Below are positions 1 through 5,785 of a stretch of DNA of 6,133 nucleotides, piece after piece (the first letter of the stretch is position 1; each line of letters starts with the position of its first letter). The DNA is from RGIG5675 sp050943435 (GTDB lineage Bacteria > Bacillota > Clostridia > Oscillospirales > Ruminococcaceae): NCBI GenBank assembly GCA_050943435.1, contig JBMNPE010000079.1, positions 1 to 6,133 on the forward strand, given 5' to 3'. The translations under genes were made by a program, and so were the position numbers. The notes below the pieces were generated by a model. It saw only the letters and a list, made by a program, of their open reading frames with translations, did not search any database and had not been told where the DNA came from.

Positions 1-120
1 GGGGGCATGCCTTCCGCACTCGAGGATCGTGTCCTCCATTTCCTTGGGGACGGGGTCCTTTTTGAATCCCCTGATCGATCTCCTCGCGAGAATCGTGTCT
101 ATCACTTCGTTCCTTACCAT
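1..120 (-). CDS. Nitroreductase family protein, N-terminal 40 residues (partial)
   Basis: Only the start of this gene lies in the window; the frame is open to the left edge. The 40 visible residues begin MVRNEVIDTILARRSIRGF and continue to a Cys-Gly-Arg-His-Ala-Pro end. The Arg-Arg-Ser-Ile-Arg stretch at residues 13-17 is the N-terminal FMN-phosphate-binding signature of small nitroreductases, and the following VPKEMEDTILECG helix and its spacing to Ala-Pro match the family. Such proteins are cytoplasmic FMN flavoproteins, usually homodimers, that use NAD(P)H to reduce nitro groups, quinones or similar acceptors; the substrate cannot be told here. The start is the ATG at 118-120, with an AGGTGG ribosome site at 125-130, four bases upstream. 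It begins 15 bases after the preceding nitroreductase stops, so the two are probably cotranscribed and cotranslated. Confidence 0.82.
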   Translation of the reverse strand, partial: MVRNEVIDTILARRSIRGFKKDPVPKEMEDTILECGRHAP

Positions 121-135
121 GGTGCCACCTGTCTT

Positions 136-630
136 TCAGCCTATGTAGTGGATTCTGCTCGGGTCGAACCTGTTCTCCTGCTCCTTTGTCTCAGCCGGAT
201 AGCCTGCCGCAAACAGGCAGAAGACGCTTAGGTTGTCCGGAATATCCAGGGCCTTTTTGACGGCTTCCATCCTATCCTCATGAGGTGCAATTCCCATCAT
301 CACTCCGCCGAGTCCCAGGGAATCCGTCTCGAGCCAGATGTTCTCCATGCATATGGACATGTCTATCTGGGCGAATTCGGGCAGCCTGCAGTCGTTTCTG
401 TAGACCAGCACCAGGCACAGCGGTGCGCCTTTCAGCGGGGACACGTTGGGAGCCATGCTCCCGAGCCTGTCTATCGTCTTCCTGTCGCGGATCACATAGA
501 ACTCCCATGGCTGCTGGTTTACTGCCGACGGAGCGGCCATCCCCGCCCTCAGGAGCTTCTCAACCTTGGAATCCTCCACAGGTTTGTCTTCATACTTTCT
601 GATGCTTGTTCTGTGAAATATCTCGTTCAT
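136..630 (-). CDS. Small nitroreductase family flavoprotein
   Basis: A complete 164-residue protein, the usual length for short FMN-dependent nitroreductases. Visible family marks are RTSIRKY (residues 8-13 region, FMN phosphate binding), APSAVNQQPWEF (33-44, the conserved Pro-Ser and Gln-Pro-Trp FMN contact segment), GLGGVMMGIAP (106-116, the flavin-binding Gly-rich loop) and a closing AAGYPAE plus RFDPSRIHY. The expected activity is NAD(P)H-dependent two-electron reduction of nitro compounds or quinones in the cytoplasm; the real substrate is unknown. The start is the ATG at 628-630, preceded by GGAGGT at 639-644 with eight bases between. The open frame continues a further 160 codons upstream, but that part overlaps the MFS gene out of frame and is not coding. 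It follows the MFS gene after 86 bases and precedes a second nitroreductase by 15 bases. Confidence 0.93.
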   Translation of the reverse strand: MNEIFHRTSIRKYEDKPVEDSKVEKLLRAGMAAPSAVNQQPWEFYVIRDRKTIDRLGSMAPNVSPLKGAPLCLVLVYRNDCRLPEFAQIDMSICMENIWLETDSLGLGGVMMGIAPHEDRMEAVKKALDIPDNLSVFCLFAAGYPAETKEQENRFDPSRIHYIG

Positions 631-716
631 TCCAATAAACCTCCGATGATATGCCTCAGGGACCACAGGCTTAAAGCCGGCAGCCTCAGGACAATATCTA
701 TATACAACATTTTTCT
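631..716 (-). other. 86-nt intergenic gap before the nitroreductase pair
   Basis: This is the only sizeable gap inside the minus-strand gene string. It contains an AT-rich patch at 691-704 (minus strand reads TGTATATAGATATTGT) and a direct repeat of GCCTCAGG at 653-660 and 683-690. A weak stem, AGGCT with AGCCT, may form around the middle on the minus strand. No convincing -35 box pairs with the TATATA patch and there is no U-tract terminator. The nitroreductases may be read from the upstream operon, or this gap may hold a weak extra promoter; the sequence does not decide. Confidence 0.3.
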
Positions 717-1985
717 CTATCTGGACAAGTGGGCTTCCGGCCCGGTCCTGCGGCGGGCTGCCCAGGCGTTGCAGTAGAGGGCTGCTGCTAGGCAGACAAT
801 CATGATTGCCATCCCCACCGCTGCCGACGGAATATACGAACCGTCGGAGGAATCTATTATCGTCCCGAAGAAAGTGAGCCCTATGGAAGTAAAGGCATTG
901 CTGGAAATCGACACATAGGAATATATCGAGGCATAATCCCTGTATCCGAAGAGATGCCTCGTCCAGACCGGGAAGACCACGGAGTTCAGCGCCATCGTGG
1001 TGCCCTGCAGGACTAGTCCGCAGTATACGAGGACATCCACTTTCCCGAATAGAAGGAACAGGAATCCTGCCACGGACATTATGTTCGCAATGTCGATGGT
1101 CCTTGCGCACCCTATCCTGTCGATCAGGTGTCCGAGAAGAAGCTTTATGAATATGCTTCCGATCATGGCTATGGATATGAACATCGAATACTGCTCTTCA
1201 GGATATCCCACTGACTTTCCGTATCCGCCCAGCATCTGGTTGTAGTTTGAATTTACGGCATTAAAGCCGACCACGATGAGCATGAGCCAGAACGCCGCAG
1301 TCCTTATGGCCTCCCTCGCAGTAAATCCGGTTTCAACAGGCGGTGCAGCCTTCACTCCGCCCTCCGGTTCCTCCCCGGCTCCGTAAGGAAGGAGTCCCAT
1401 GTCCTCTGGCTTGAACCTCACGGCAAGTGAATTGAGAGGGACGAGGAGCACAAACAGTATGGCTCCGAGCACTATGTAGGCATTGCGCCAGCCGCTCCCG
1501 GCTATTATCTTTGCTCCTACGGCGTTCATGATGGCGCCGGCCACCCCGCTCGAGGCGGCGACCATCCCGAACACGAGTCCCCTCTTCTTCTCAAACCAGT
1601 TGTTTATGAGGAGGGAAATCGTCATTGTGAGCAGGAAGGAGGAGCACATCCCCTGCACTGCCCCCACGACATACCACTGCCAGAGCTTGGAAAAAGTGCA
1701 CTGCACTGCTTCCGAAACAGCCATAAGAAGGCCTGCAGACCCCAGCAGGAGCCTTATCCTGCCTTTCGGGAGCAGCTTTGCCGCGATCGGCACAAAGATT
1801 ATGGCCATTATGCCGTAAATGGTGGCGTAAAAAGTCAGCTCCCCGAGCTTGAACCCCAGTTCGCTGCAGATAGGCTCGAAGAACATTCCCCTGCAGTTCG
1901 TCAGGATTCCGAGGACACCGGCCTGGTTGCACAGGCACGCGAGGGCTATTACCCAGGCATAGTGTATCTTATGCTTTCCCTTCAT
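717..1985 (-). CDS. MFS transporter, OFA/monocarboxylate-like
   Basis: A 422-residue, 12-helix-type permease of the major facilitator superfamily. The N-terminus HYAWVIALACLCNQAG begins helix 1. The helix 2-3 loop KLLPKGRIR (70-78) is a motif A variant, repeated in the second half as GHLIDRIGCARTI (285-297). INNWFEKKRGLVFGM (127-141), followed by the small-residue helix AASSGVAGAI, is characteristic of the monocarboxylate/oxalate:formate-like branch, as is the central FKPEDMGLLPYG linker (191-202) before the helix 7 start AIRTAAFWLMLI. The substrate is probably an organic anion by family, but no residue here proves it. The start is ATG 1983-1985 with AGGAGG at 1990-1995; the longer frame to 2033 adds 16 residues that only reflect the overlapping MATE gene. 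The overlap with the MATE stop is 17 bases, indicating translational coupling. Confidence 0.9.
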   Translation of the reverse strand: MKGKHKIHYAWVIALACLCNQAGVLGILTNCRGMFFEPICSELGFKLGELTFYATIYGIMAIIFVPIAAKLLPKGRIRLLLGSAGLLMAVSEAVQCTFSKLWQWYVVGAVQGMCSSFLLTMTISLLINNWFEKKRGLVFGMVAASSGVAGAIMNAVGAKIIAGSGWRNAYIVLGAILFVLLVPLNSLAVRFKPEDMGLLPYGAGEEPEGGVKAAPPVETGFTAREAIRTAAFWLMLIVVGFNAVNSNYNQMLGGYGKSVGYPEEQYSMFISIAMIGSIFIKLLLGHLIDRIGCARTIDIANIMSVAGFLFLLFGKVDVLVYCGLVLQGTTMALNSVVFPVWTRHLFGYRDYASIYSYVSISSNAFTSIGLTFFGTIIDSSDGSYIPSAAVGMAIMIVCLAAALYCNAWAARRRTGPEAHLSR

Positions 1986-3357
1986 CTTCCCTCCTGCAGA
2001 GCTTTCCAAGCACCACGAAGTAGCATATGGCAAGTGAAATGCTCGTAATGATCCAGGAAACAGGGTATACGACGTACAGGACCTCCAGCATCCTGTATTT
2101 CTGGAACACCGTGGCGAGCCACACGATCCTCAGGATGCAGGTCCCTACTGTGACGTTTATCATGGACAGGAACGACTTGTCCATTCCCCTGAGCGCTCCC
2201 ACGAACACGTCCATGATTCCGCAGAAGATGTACGTCGGCCCGATTATCATGAGCCTCGTCATCCCGTATTCTATGACTTCCTGGTCGCTCGTGTATATCG
2301 AGAGCAGCTGCCTCGGGAGCAGCAGTGCGATTCCTCCGAAAACTATGCTCGTGATGGCCATGAACAGCATGCAGTAACCGACAACCTTGTGTATCCTCCT
2401 GTACTGCCCTGCGCCGACATTCTGCCCCACAAAGGCCATGGATGTCTGCGTGGAGGCATCAAGGGCGATTGAGATGAAGCCCTCGAGGTTGACTGATGCG
2501 CTCGAAGCGGCCACCGCCACGGTTCCGAATGAATTGAGCCCCGCCTGGATGAGCATGTTCGGTATAGAGAACATCATGCCCTCGACTCCGGCAGGCACCC
2601 CGATCTTCACTATTTTTTTGACTTCCTCGGGGCGGTATTTCTGGTTTTTGAGATCAAGCCTGTACTGGGGCTCCAGCTTCATGAGGGCCCTCACAACCAT
2701 TACAGCGGAAATGGTCTCCGAAATCACTGTCGGAATGGCGACGCCCTCCACTCCCATTCCGAATCCCAGCACCAGGACGACATTCAGCACGACATTCACC
2801 AGTCCCGATACGGACAGGTAGTAGAGGGGCCTCTTTGAATCCCCCATTCCCCTGAGCACCGAGGCGCCGAAGTTGTACACGGCCGTTGCGGGCATTCCGC
2901 AGAAGACGATCATCGAATAGAGCTCCGCCTGGTCCATGATGTCCTCCGGGCATCCCATGAGCCTGAGGATCGGCCCGCACAGAAAGAACGCGAGAGCCCC
3001 AGTAACTATCCCTGCTGCAAGCCCTATCAGGATTGCGCAGTTGACGACTCTCGAGACCCCTTCGGCCTCCCCCGCCCCGTAATAGTGGGCGACGGTTACG
3101 CAGACCCCGACGGAAAGCCCGATGAACAGGTCGACGAAAAGCATCACCATGGACCCGGTCGCGCCTACTGCGGCAAGCGCCGAGCTGCTGGCCCATCTCC
3201 CGACGACCACCAGGTCCGCGGCATTATAGAGCCTCTGGAGCATGCCGCTCAGCATTATGGGCATGGCGTACACCACGATCCTAGGGAACACCGGTCCCTC
3301 GATCATGTTTACGTTTCCGCTCCCCAGAAGCTTTCCCTTTCCCTCCTTAAGGGACAT
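1969..3357 (-). CDS. MATE family efflux transporter
   Basis: A 462-residue multidrug and toxic compound extrusion protein of normal family length, with about 12 membrane helices in two homologous bundles. Family marks are MIEGPVFPRIVVYAMPIML (18-36), QRLYNAADLVVVGRW (41-55, first-bundle helix 2 with the conserved Asn and Asp), ASVLRGMGDSKRP (165-177), and the second-bundle counterparts GQNVGAGQYRR (311-321) and GALRGMDKS (387-395). Such proteins export cationic or aromatic compounds, or flavins, in exchange for Na+ or H+. The ATG at 3355-3357 has GGAGG at 3361-3365, but only three bases away. A TTG at 3367-3369 with TGAGG at 3377-3381 (seven-base spacing, over the Nudix stop) would add four residues and is a real alternative. 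It lies 21 bases after the Nudix gene and overlaps the MFS gene by 17 bases. Confidence 0.93.
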   Translation of the reverse strand: MSLKEGKGKLLGSGNVNMIEGPVFPRIVVYAMPIMLSGMLQRLYNAADLVVVGRWASSSALAAVGATGSMVMLFVDLFIGLSVGVCVTVAHYYGAGEAEGVSRVVNCAILIGLAAGIVTGALAFFLCGPILRLMGCPEDIMDQAELYSMIVFCGMPATAVYNFGASVLRGMGDSKRPLYYLSVSGLVNVVLNVVLVLGFGMGVEGVAIPTVISETISAVMVVRALMKLEPQYRLDLKNQKYRPEEVKKIVKIGVPAGVEGMMFSIPNMLIQAGLNSFGTVAVAASSASVNLEGFISIALDASTQTSMAFVGQNVGAGQYRRIHKVVGYCMLFMAITSIVFGGIALLLPRQLLSIYTSDQEVIEYGMTRLMIIGPTYIFCGIMDVFVGALRGMDKSFLSMINVTVGTCILRIVWLATVFQKYRMLEVLYVVYPVSWIITSISLAICYFVVLGKLCRREDEGKA

Positions 3358-3378
3358 ATTCCTCCCCAATTCCTTTCC

Positions 3379-3954
3379 TCAGGAGCCAGAGGACGGATAC
3401 CCGTTCCCGAGCCTCTCGACTATCTTTTTAAACACCGTGACCATGCAGGGTTCCGGGTTCCTGTTTATGGCATCTTCAAATGAGAACCACCTTACTCCGC
3501 TGTTCTCGTCGAGCTTGGGCCTTATCGCCTCGCTTTCCTGGGCTTCCAGAAGGTAGGTCACATTGAAGTGCTCGTGATCGGGAACGTAGCTTCCCCTCTT
3601 TATATGCGGGTCCACATGTATCGTTTCTATGGAAAATATATCCCTTGACACGGGGACGGCATCATCTATCCCTGTTTCCTCCGCCGTTTCCCTGAGAGCC
3701 ACGGCCAGCATGTCGCTCTCGCCGTCGGCATGGCCCCCTATCCAGGTCCAGCTGTTGTAGATATTGTGGTGTGCAAACAGCACCTTGTCCCTGCCGGGGT
3801 TCACTATCCACGCCGAAGCAGTGAAATGGCACAGCAGATTTTCCCTCCTGAGCACATCCGGCATTCTTTCGAGACAGGTTAGCATGACTTCCCTGTCGAC
3901 TTCCTCCTGTCTGCACAGAGGCTGGAATTTCATTAGAGCTTCCCTGATATGCAT
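3379..3954 (-). CDS. Nudix hydrolase (GGHADG-type box)
   Basis: A 191-residue cytoplasmic Nudix protein. The Nudix box spans residues 74-96: GGHADGES, then DMLAVAL, then RETAEETGI. The metal-binding REUxEExGU core (R88, E89, E92, E93, G95) is intact. The Glu expected after Gly-x5 is Ser80, as in a branch whose box reads GGHADG. Downstream, HVDPHIKRGSYVPDHEHFNV (113-132) is a His/Asp-rich segment typical of the same branch, and VRWFSFEDA (154-162) is the usual strand-helix near the Nudix C-terminus. The reaction would be Mg2+-dependent cleavage of a nucleoside diphosphate linked to another group; the substrate is unknown. The N-terminal 40 residues are helical and precede the fold. The ATG at 3952-3954 has GGAGG at 3960-3964, five bases upstream, which favours it over the ATG at 3931-3933. 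It is the first gene after the promoter at 4006-4034. Confidence 0.92.
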   Translation of the reverse strand: MHIREALMKFQPLCRQEEVDREVMLTCLERMPDVLRRENLLCHFTASAWIVNPGRDKVLFAHHNIYNSWTWIGGHADGESDMLAVALRETAEETGIDDAVPVSRDIFSIETIHVDPHIKRGSYVPDHEHFNVTYLLEAQESEAIRPKLDENSGVRWFSFEDAINRNPEPCMVTVFKKIVERLGNGYPSSGS

Positions 3955-4005
3955 AGCGTCCTCCAGGCAATATTAGAAGCGGACCAAATGCCCGCTGAAG
4001 TATAT

Positions 4006-4034
4006 ATTCTAAGCCACATGAAGATTAGTGTAAA
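4006..4034 (-). promoter_or_regulatory. Vegetative-type promoter for the Nudix-MATE-MFS-nitroreductase string
   Basis: On the minus strand there is TTTACA (4029-4034), a 17-base spacer, then TAGAAT (4006-4011). Each box matches five of six consensus positions for a housekeeping bacterial sigma factor, at the ideal spacing. Transcription would begin near 3999, giving a leader of about 45 bases before the Nudix start. The promoter lies just past the terminator of the preceding gene, as expected for a new transcription unit. The match to a bacterial promoter is also evidence against an archaeal origin. Confidence 0.65.
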
Positions 4035-4048
4035 GAATCCATGAACAC

Positions 4049-4078
4049 AAAAAAGAAGCCGGCAGGTGTGCCGGCTTC
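4049..4078 (-). terminator. Intrinsic terminator of the two-pass membrane protein gene
   Basis: On the minus strand, GAAGCCGGCA (4069-4078 complement) pairs perfectly over ten bases with TGCCGGCTTC across a CACC loop, followed at once by six U (4049-4054). It begins 27 bases after the stop of the gene at 4105-5205. It is a textbook rho-independent terminator and separates that gene from the operon promoter at 4006-4034. Confidence 0.93.
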
Positions 4079-4104
4079 CTGGGCAAATTCCCGGATATTC
4101 CCCG

Positions 4105-5205
4105 CTATGCAGATGCGGATGTGGAGGATGACGACTCGTAGACTGTCAGGGTAAGCTTCTGGTTTTCCGAGTCATACGACATTGAGCAGTACTTCCTCCC
4201 GGACAGATGATACTCGCTGCTGTAATCGGAAGCCCCCGAGGTATAGATCCTGTAGTTCTGCTCTCCCATGGAGTCATAATACGCAGAAGCCTCGTCTTCC
4301 GACACCGCGAACACCAGGTATGTGGTTCTGCCGCTCTCCTGTGTGACGGACATCACGTGGCCGTCGAGTCCGTCCGGAAGAGAAGAGCCTATCTCGGTGG
4401 TGTATGTGCCCTCAACATCCTCCACGGTGACCGTGCAGCCCCTTCCGGCGCTGTCAATTGAGATCGTAATCCTGGTGGAGAGGTCGGAGCTCACAAAATA
4501 CCTCCACGTGTACGGTTCGTCGGCATCCGTCTCGGTTCCCCCGCCCATGTCGTACCATCCGGAGTCAGCAAGCGTCTCGCACGCTGCATCAAACTGATCC
4601 TCGGTGGCATCGTAGACTATAAACGTGGTCGAATCAGTGCCATCTATCTCCTGCACGGCATTGGTTTCGAATATTTGAGGATATTCATCGGGGAGCCCGA
4701 CAGTCATCTCTATGTCATACAGCGTTCCGTATGCTTCTGCGGCTGCCTTCATCTTCTCCTGCGAGAGCTTCGAGAAGTCCCCTGTTATCGCCGCGTCCTT
4801 CTGGTCTTCATCGAGGTTTGCAAGGGCATCCACCTGTTCTTCGGTGAGCCCCAGCGCCGCAGCGGCGATCCCCTCATATTCAGTCCCGACGACGTTGGGC
4901 ACGACGGCTTCAAGCCCGCCTTCCTTGTACGGCTTGTAAATATCCCTGTATCCGAAATAGCAGAGAATCCCGAGGCAGATCGTCACAACAATGTTTATAA
5001 TCATGAAAGCCCTTGCTATGGCCCTGTTGTTCCTGTTCTTCATAGTGAACGAGCAGGAGCATGACACAATGAGGCCCACAAGGGGAATGCACATGACGAT
5101 TATCAGGAGCAGGGTCGGGATGGTATAGATCCGCTTGTCGTGGAATTCCTTCTCCTTGTCTTCAGCCGGCTGATCCGGTCTTTCTATCATTGAGGTATTG
5201 TCCAT
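4105..5205 (-). CDS. Hypothetical two-pass membrane protein with duplicated outer domain
   Basis: I do not recognise the family of this 366-residue protein. A charged N-terminus (1-26) is followed by two membrane helices, about 29-51 (containing CIPLVGLIVSCSC) and 66-86, joined by a short basic loop (MKNRNNRAIAR). The remaining 280 residues are acidic, Ser/Thr/Tyr-rich and probably outside the cell. They contain a helical part (about 110-165) and two similar units. Unit 1 (about 166-262) has LPDEYPQIFETNAV, STTFIVYDATEDQFDAAC, and TISIDSAGRGCTVTVE. Unit 2 (about 270-357) has LPDGLDGHVMSV, RTTYLVFAVSEDEASAYY, and MSYDSENQKLTLTVYE. The tail is Ser-rich. The ATG at 5203-5205 has GGAGG at 5215-5219, nine bases upstream; a GTG 36 bases earlier in frame lacks this support. 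It is monocistronic, between its own promoter and terminator. Confidence 0.85.
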   Translation of the reverse strand: MDNTSMIERPDQPAEDKEKEFHDKRIYTIPTLLLIIVMCIPLVGLIVSCSCSFTMKNRNNRAIARAFMIINIVVTICLGILCYFGYRDIYKPYKEGGLEAVVPNVVGTEYEGIAAAALGLTEEQVDALANLDEDQKDAAITGDFSKLSQEKMKAAAEAYGTLYDIEMTVGLPDEYPQIFETNAVQEIDGTDSTTFIVYDATEDQFDAACETLADSGWYDMGGGTETDADEPYTWRYFVSSDLSTRITISIDSAGRGCTVTVEDVEGTYTTEIGSSLPDGLDGHVMSVTQESGRTTYLVFAVSEDEASAYYDSMGEQNYRIYTSGASDYSSEYHLSGRKYCSMSYDSENQKLTLTVYESSSSTSASA

Positions 5206-5258
5206 ATTTCCTTGCCTCCGGTCAATTGACTTGACTGACACTGTCTTCCGCTGAATCT

Positions 5259-5288
5259 ATTATATAGAAATTTTATCGCAATTATTAA
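5259..5288 (-). promoter_or_regulatory. Probable promoter of the two-pass membrane protein gene
   Basis: The minus strand carries a perfect TATAAT at 5259-5264 in AT-rich DNA. The best -35 candidate is TTAATA at 5283-5288 with an 18-base spacer, matching four of six positions, so this half is weak. Transcription would start near 5252, about 47 bases before the ATG at 5205. Confidence 0.45.
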
Positions 5289-5301
5289 TATAATGTTAAA
5301 T

Positions 5302-5397
5302 TGCACATACTGACAGGTATTTTGATGTGCATTTTGCACAATATCAATTGAGCTCGAGTGGTCATCTTGTACATCTGAAGGCTTGATTTGTTGTGCA
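5302..5397. promoter_or_regulatory. Cluster of TGTGCA/TGCACA elements, putative operators
   Basis: The six-base word TGTGCA or its complement occurs four times within 96 bases: TGCACA at 5302-5307, TGTGCA at 5326-5331, TGCACA at 5335-5340, and TGTGCA at 5392-5397. The middle two form a perfect inverted repeat around TTT. The last one falls in the spacer between TTGATT and TATAAT of the promoter for the 84-residue gene, where a bound repressor would block polymerase. No known regulator is assigned; this is inference from repetition and position. Confidence 0.45.
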
Positions 5398-5410
5398 CTT
5401 TGTATATAAT
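5383..5410 (+). promoter_or_regulatory. Promoter of the 84-residue gene
   Basis: The boxes are TTGATT (5383-5388), a 16-base spacer and a perfect TATAAT (5405-5410). Transcription would begin near 5417, giving a leader of about 90 bases. The spacer holds a TGTGCAC element, which suggests control by a DNA-binding protein. Confidence 0.6.
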
Positions 5411-5419
5411 AGGACTCGA

Positions 5420-5482
5420 AGGAACGAAAAGAAGCTGGCCAGTGCGGGGGGTCCGCACAGAGGATTGGTCCATAAAGTTCCT
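5420..5482 (+). ncRNA. Structured 5' leader, candidate cis-regulatory RNA
   Basis: Three nested stems can form. AGGAAC (5420-5425) pairs with GTTCCT (5477-5482). TGGCCA (5436-5441) pairs with TGGTCCA (5466-5472) around one bulged T. GTGCGG (5442-5447) pairs with CCGCAC (5453-5458) over a GGGGT loop. The second and third stems are directly stacked on the 5' side; the 3' side has an AGAGGA-type internal loop, and a purine-rich segment (GAAAAGAAGC) lies between the outer stem and the others. TTCCT of the outer stem could instead pair with AGGAA at 5496-5500, which includes part of the ribosome site. It matches no riboswitch class that I recognise. Confidence 0.4.
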
Positions 5483-5492
5483 ATAAAAGTAC

Positions 5493-5498
5493 AGGAGG
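5493..5498 (+). promoter_or_regulatory. Ribosome binding site of the 84-residue gene
   Basis: AGGAGG is a full-strength Shine-Dalgarno sequence nine bases before the ATG at 5508. It fixes the start codon, and it overlaps the bases that could pair with the 3' strand of the leader's outer stem. Confidence 0.85.
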
Positions 5499-5507
5499 AA
5501 AAAGAAC

Positions 5508-5762
5508 ATGGAAAAAAAGAATGTAGTAATGTTCAGAAACGTTGAGAACGCTGAAGGTCTGTTTCATAAAATTGATTCCTGCAAGGAGCCTATCACAATA
5601 TCTATTCCGAGCGGAGAATCTGAAGACCTGAGGGACAACCGTGCGCTTCAGGAGACCATCGTAAAGGTTTCCGGAAACAACGTCATCCCGAAGCTCGATC
5701 TCAACTGCAGGAACAGCGAGGACTGGGTAGACCTCATGCAGTACATGATCGCCGGCGACTGA
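5508..5762 (+). CDS. Hypothetical 84-residue protein, possibly HPr-like fold
   Basis: I do not recognise this protein with certainty. It is soluble, with no signal peptide or membrane segment. The predicted order of elements is strand (KNVVMFR, 4-10), helix (ENAEGLFHKIDSC, 13-25), strand (PITISIP, 28-34), short strand, helix (ALQETIVKV, 46-54), strand (VIPKLDLNC, 59-67) and helix (SEDWVDLMQYMIAG, 70-83). Length and order resemble the phosphocarrier HPr and its HPr-like relatives, including a final Glu/Asp-rich helix ending in Gly. The HPr active-site His-Ala-Arg-Pro motif is absent, so it would not act as a PTS phosphocarrier; a regulatory or binding role is only inference. It is a single-gene unit with its own promoter, structured leader and terminator, the only complete plus-strand gene here. 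Confidence 0.8.
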   Translation: MEKKNVVMFRNVENAEGLFHKIDSCKEPITISIPSGESEDLRDNRALQETIVKVSGNNVIPKLDLNCRNSEDWVDLMQYMIAGD

Positions 5763-5785
5763 TTTAACCGGTCAGATGTACAAAG

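Noticed and set aside
280..777. A 165-codon open frame on the plus strand
   Set aside because: It is antisense to the nitroreductase and MFS genes, its translation resembles no protein, and the minus-strand reading carries conserved motifs throughout.
631..1110. A 160-codon N-terminal extension of the nitroreductase on the minus strand
   Set aside because: It overlaps the MFS gene in another frame, has no family similarity, and the ATG at 630 has its own GGAGGT and begins with the family's usual N-terminus.
2387..2821. A 144-codon plus-strand frame and a 180-codon minus-strand frame (2654-3196) inside the MATE gene
   Set aside because: Both are shadows of the MATE coding sequence. Their translations have biased, low-information composition, and MATE motifs run without interruption in the true frame.
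5257..5411. TATATA-containing boxes read as archaeal TATA elements
   Set aside because: They fit bacterial -10 boxes equally well. The TTTACA-17-TAGAAT promoter at 4006-4034 and two U-tract hairpin terminators favour a bacterial reading, though a search of the proteins against databases would settle the lineage.
5442..5458. The GTGCGG/CCGCAC hairpin as a transcription attenuator
   Set aside because: No U tract follows the hairpin or any other leader stem, so it is not a terminator; control at translation is the more natural idea.
5285..5509. A 74-codon minus-strand frame across the divergent control region
   Set aside because: It lies over the promoter, leader and ribosome site of the plus-strand gene, has no ribosome site of its own, and arises in AT-rich non-coding DNA.
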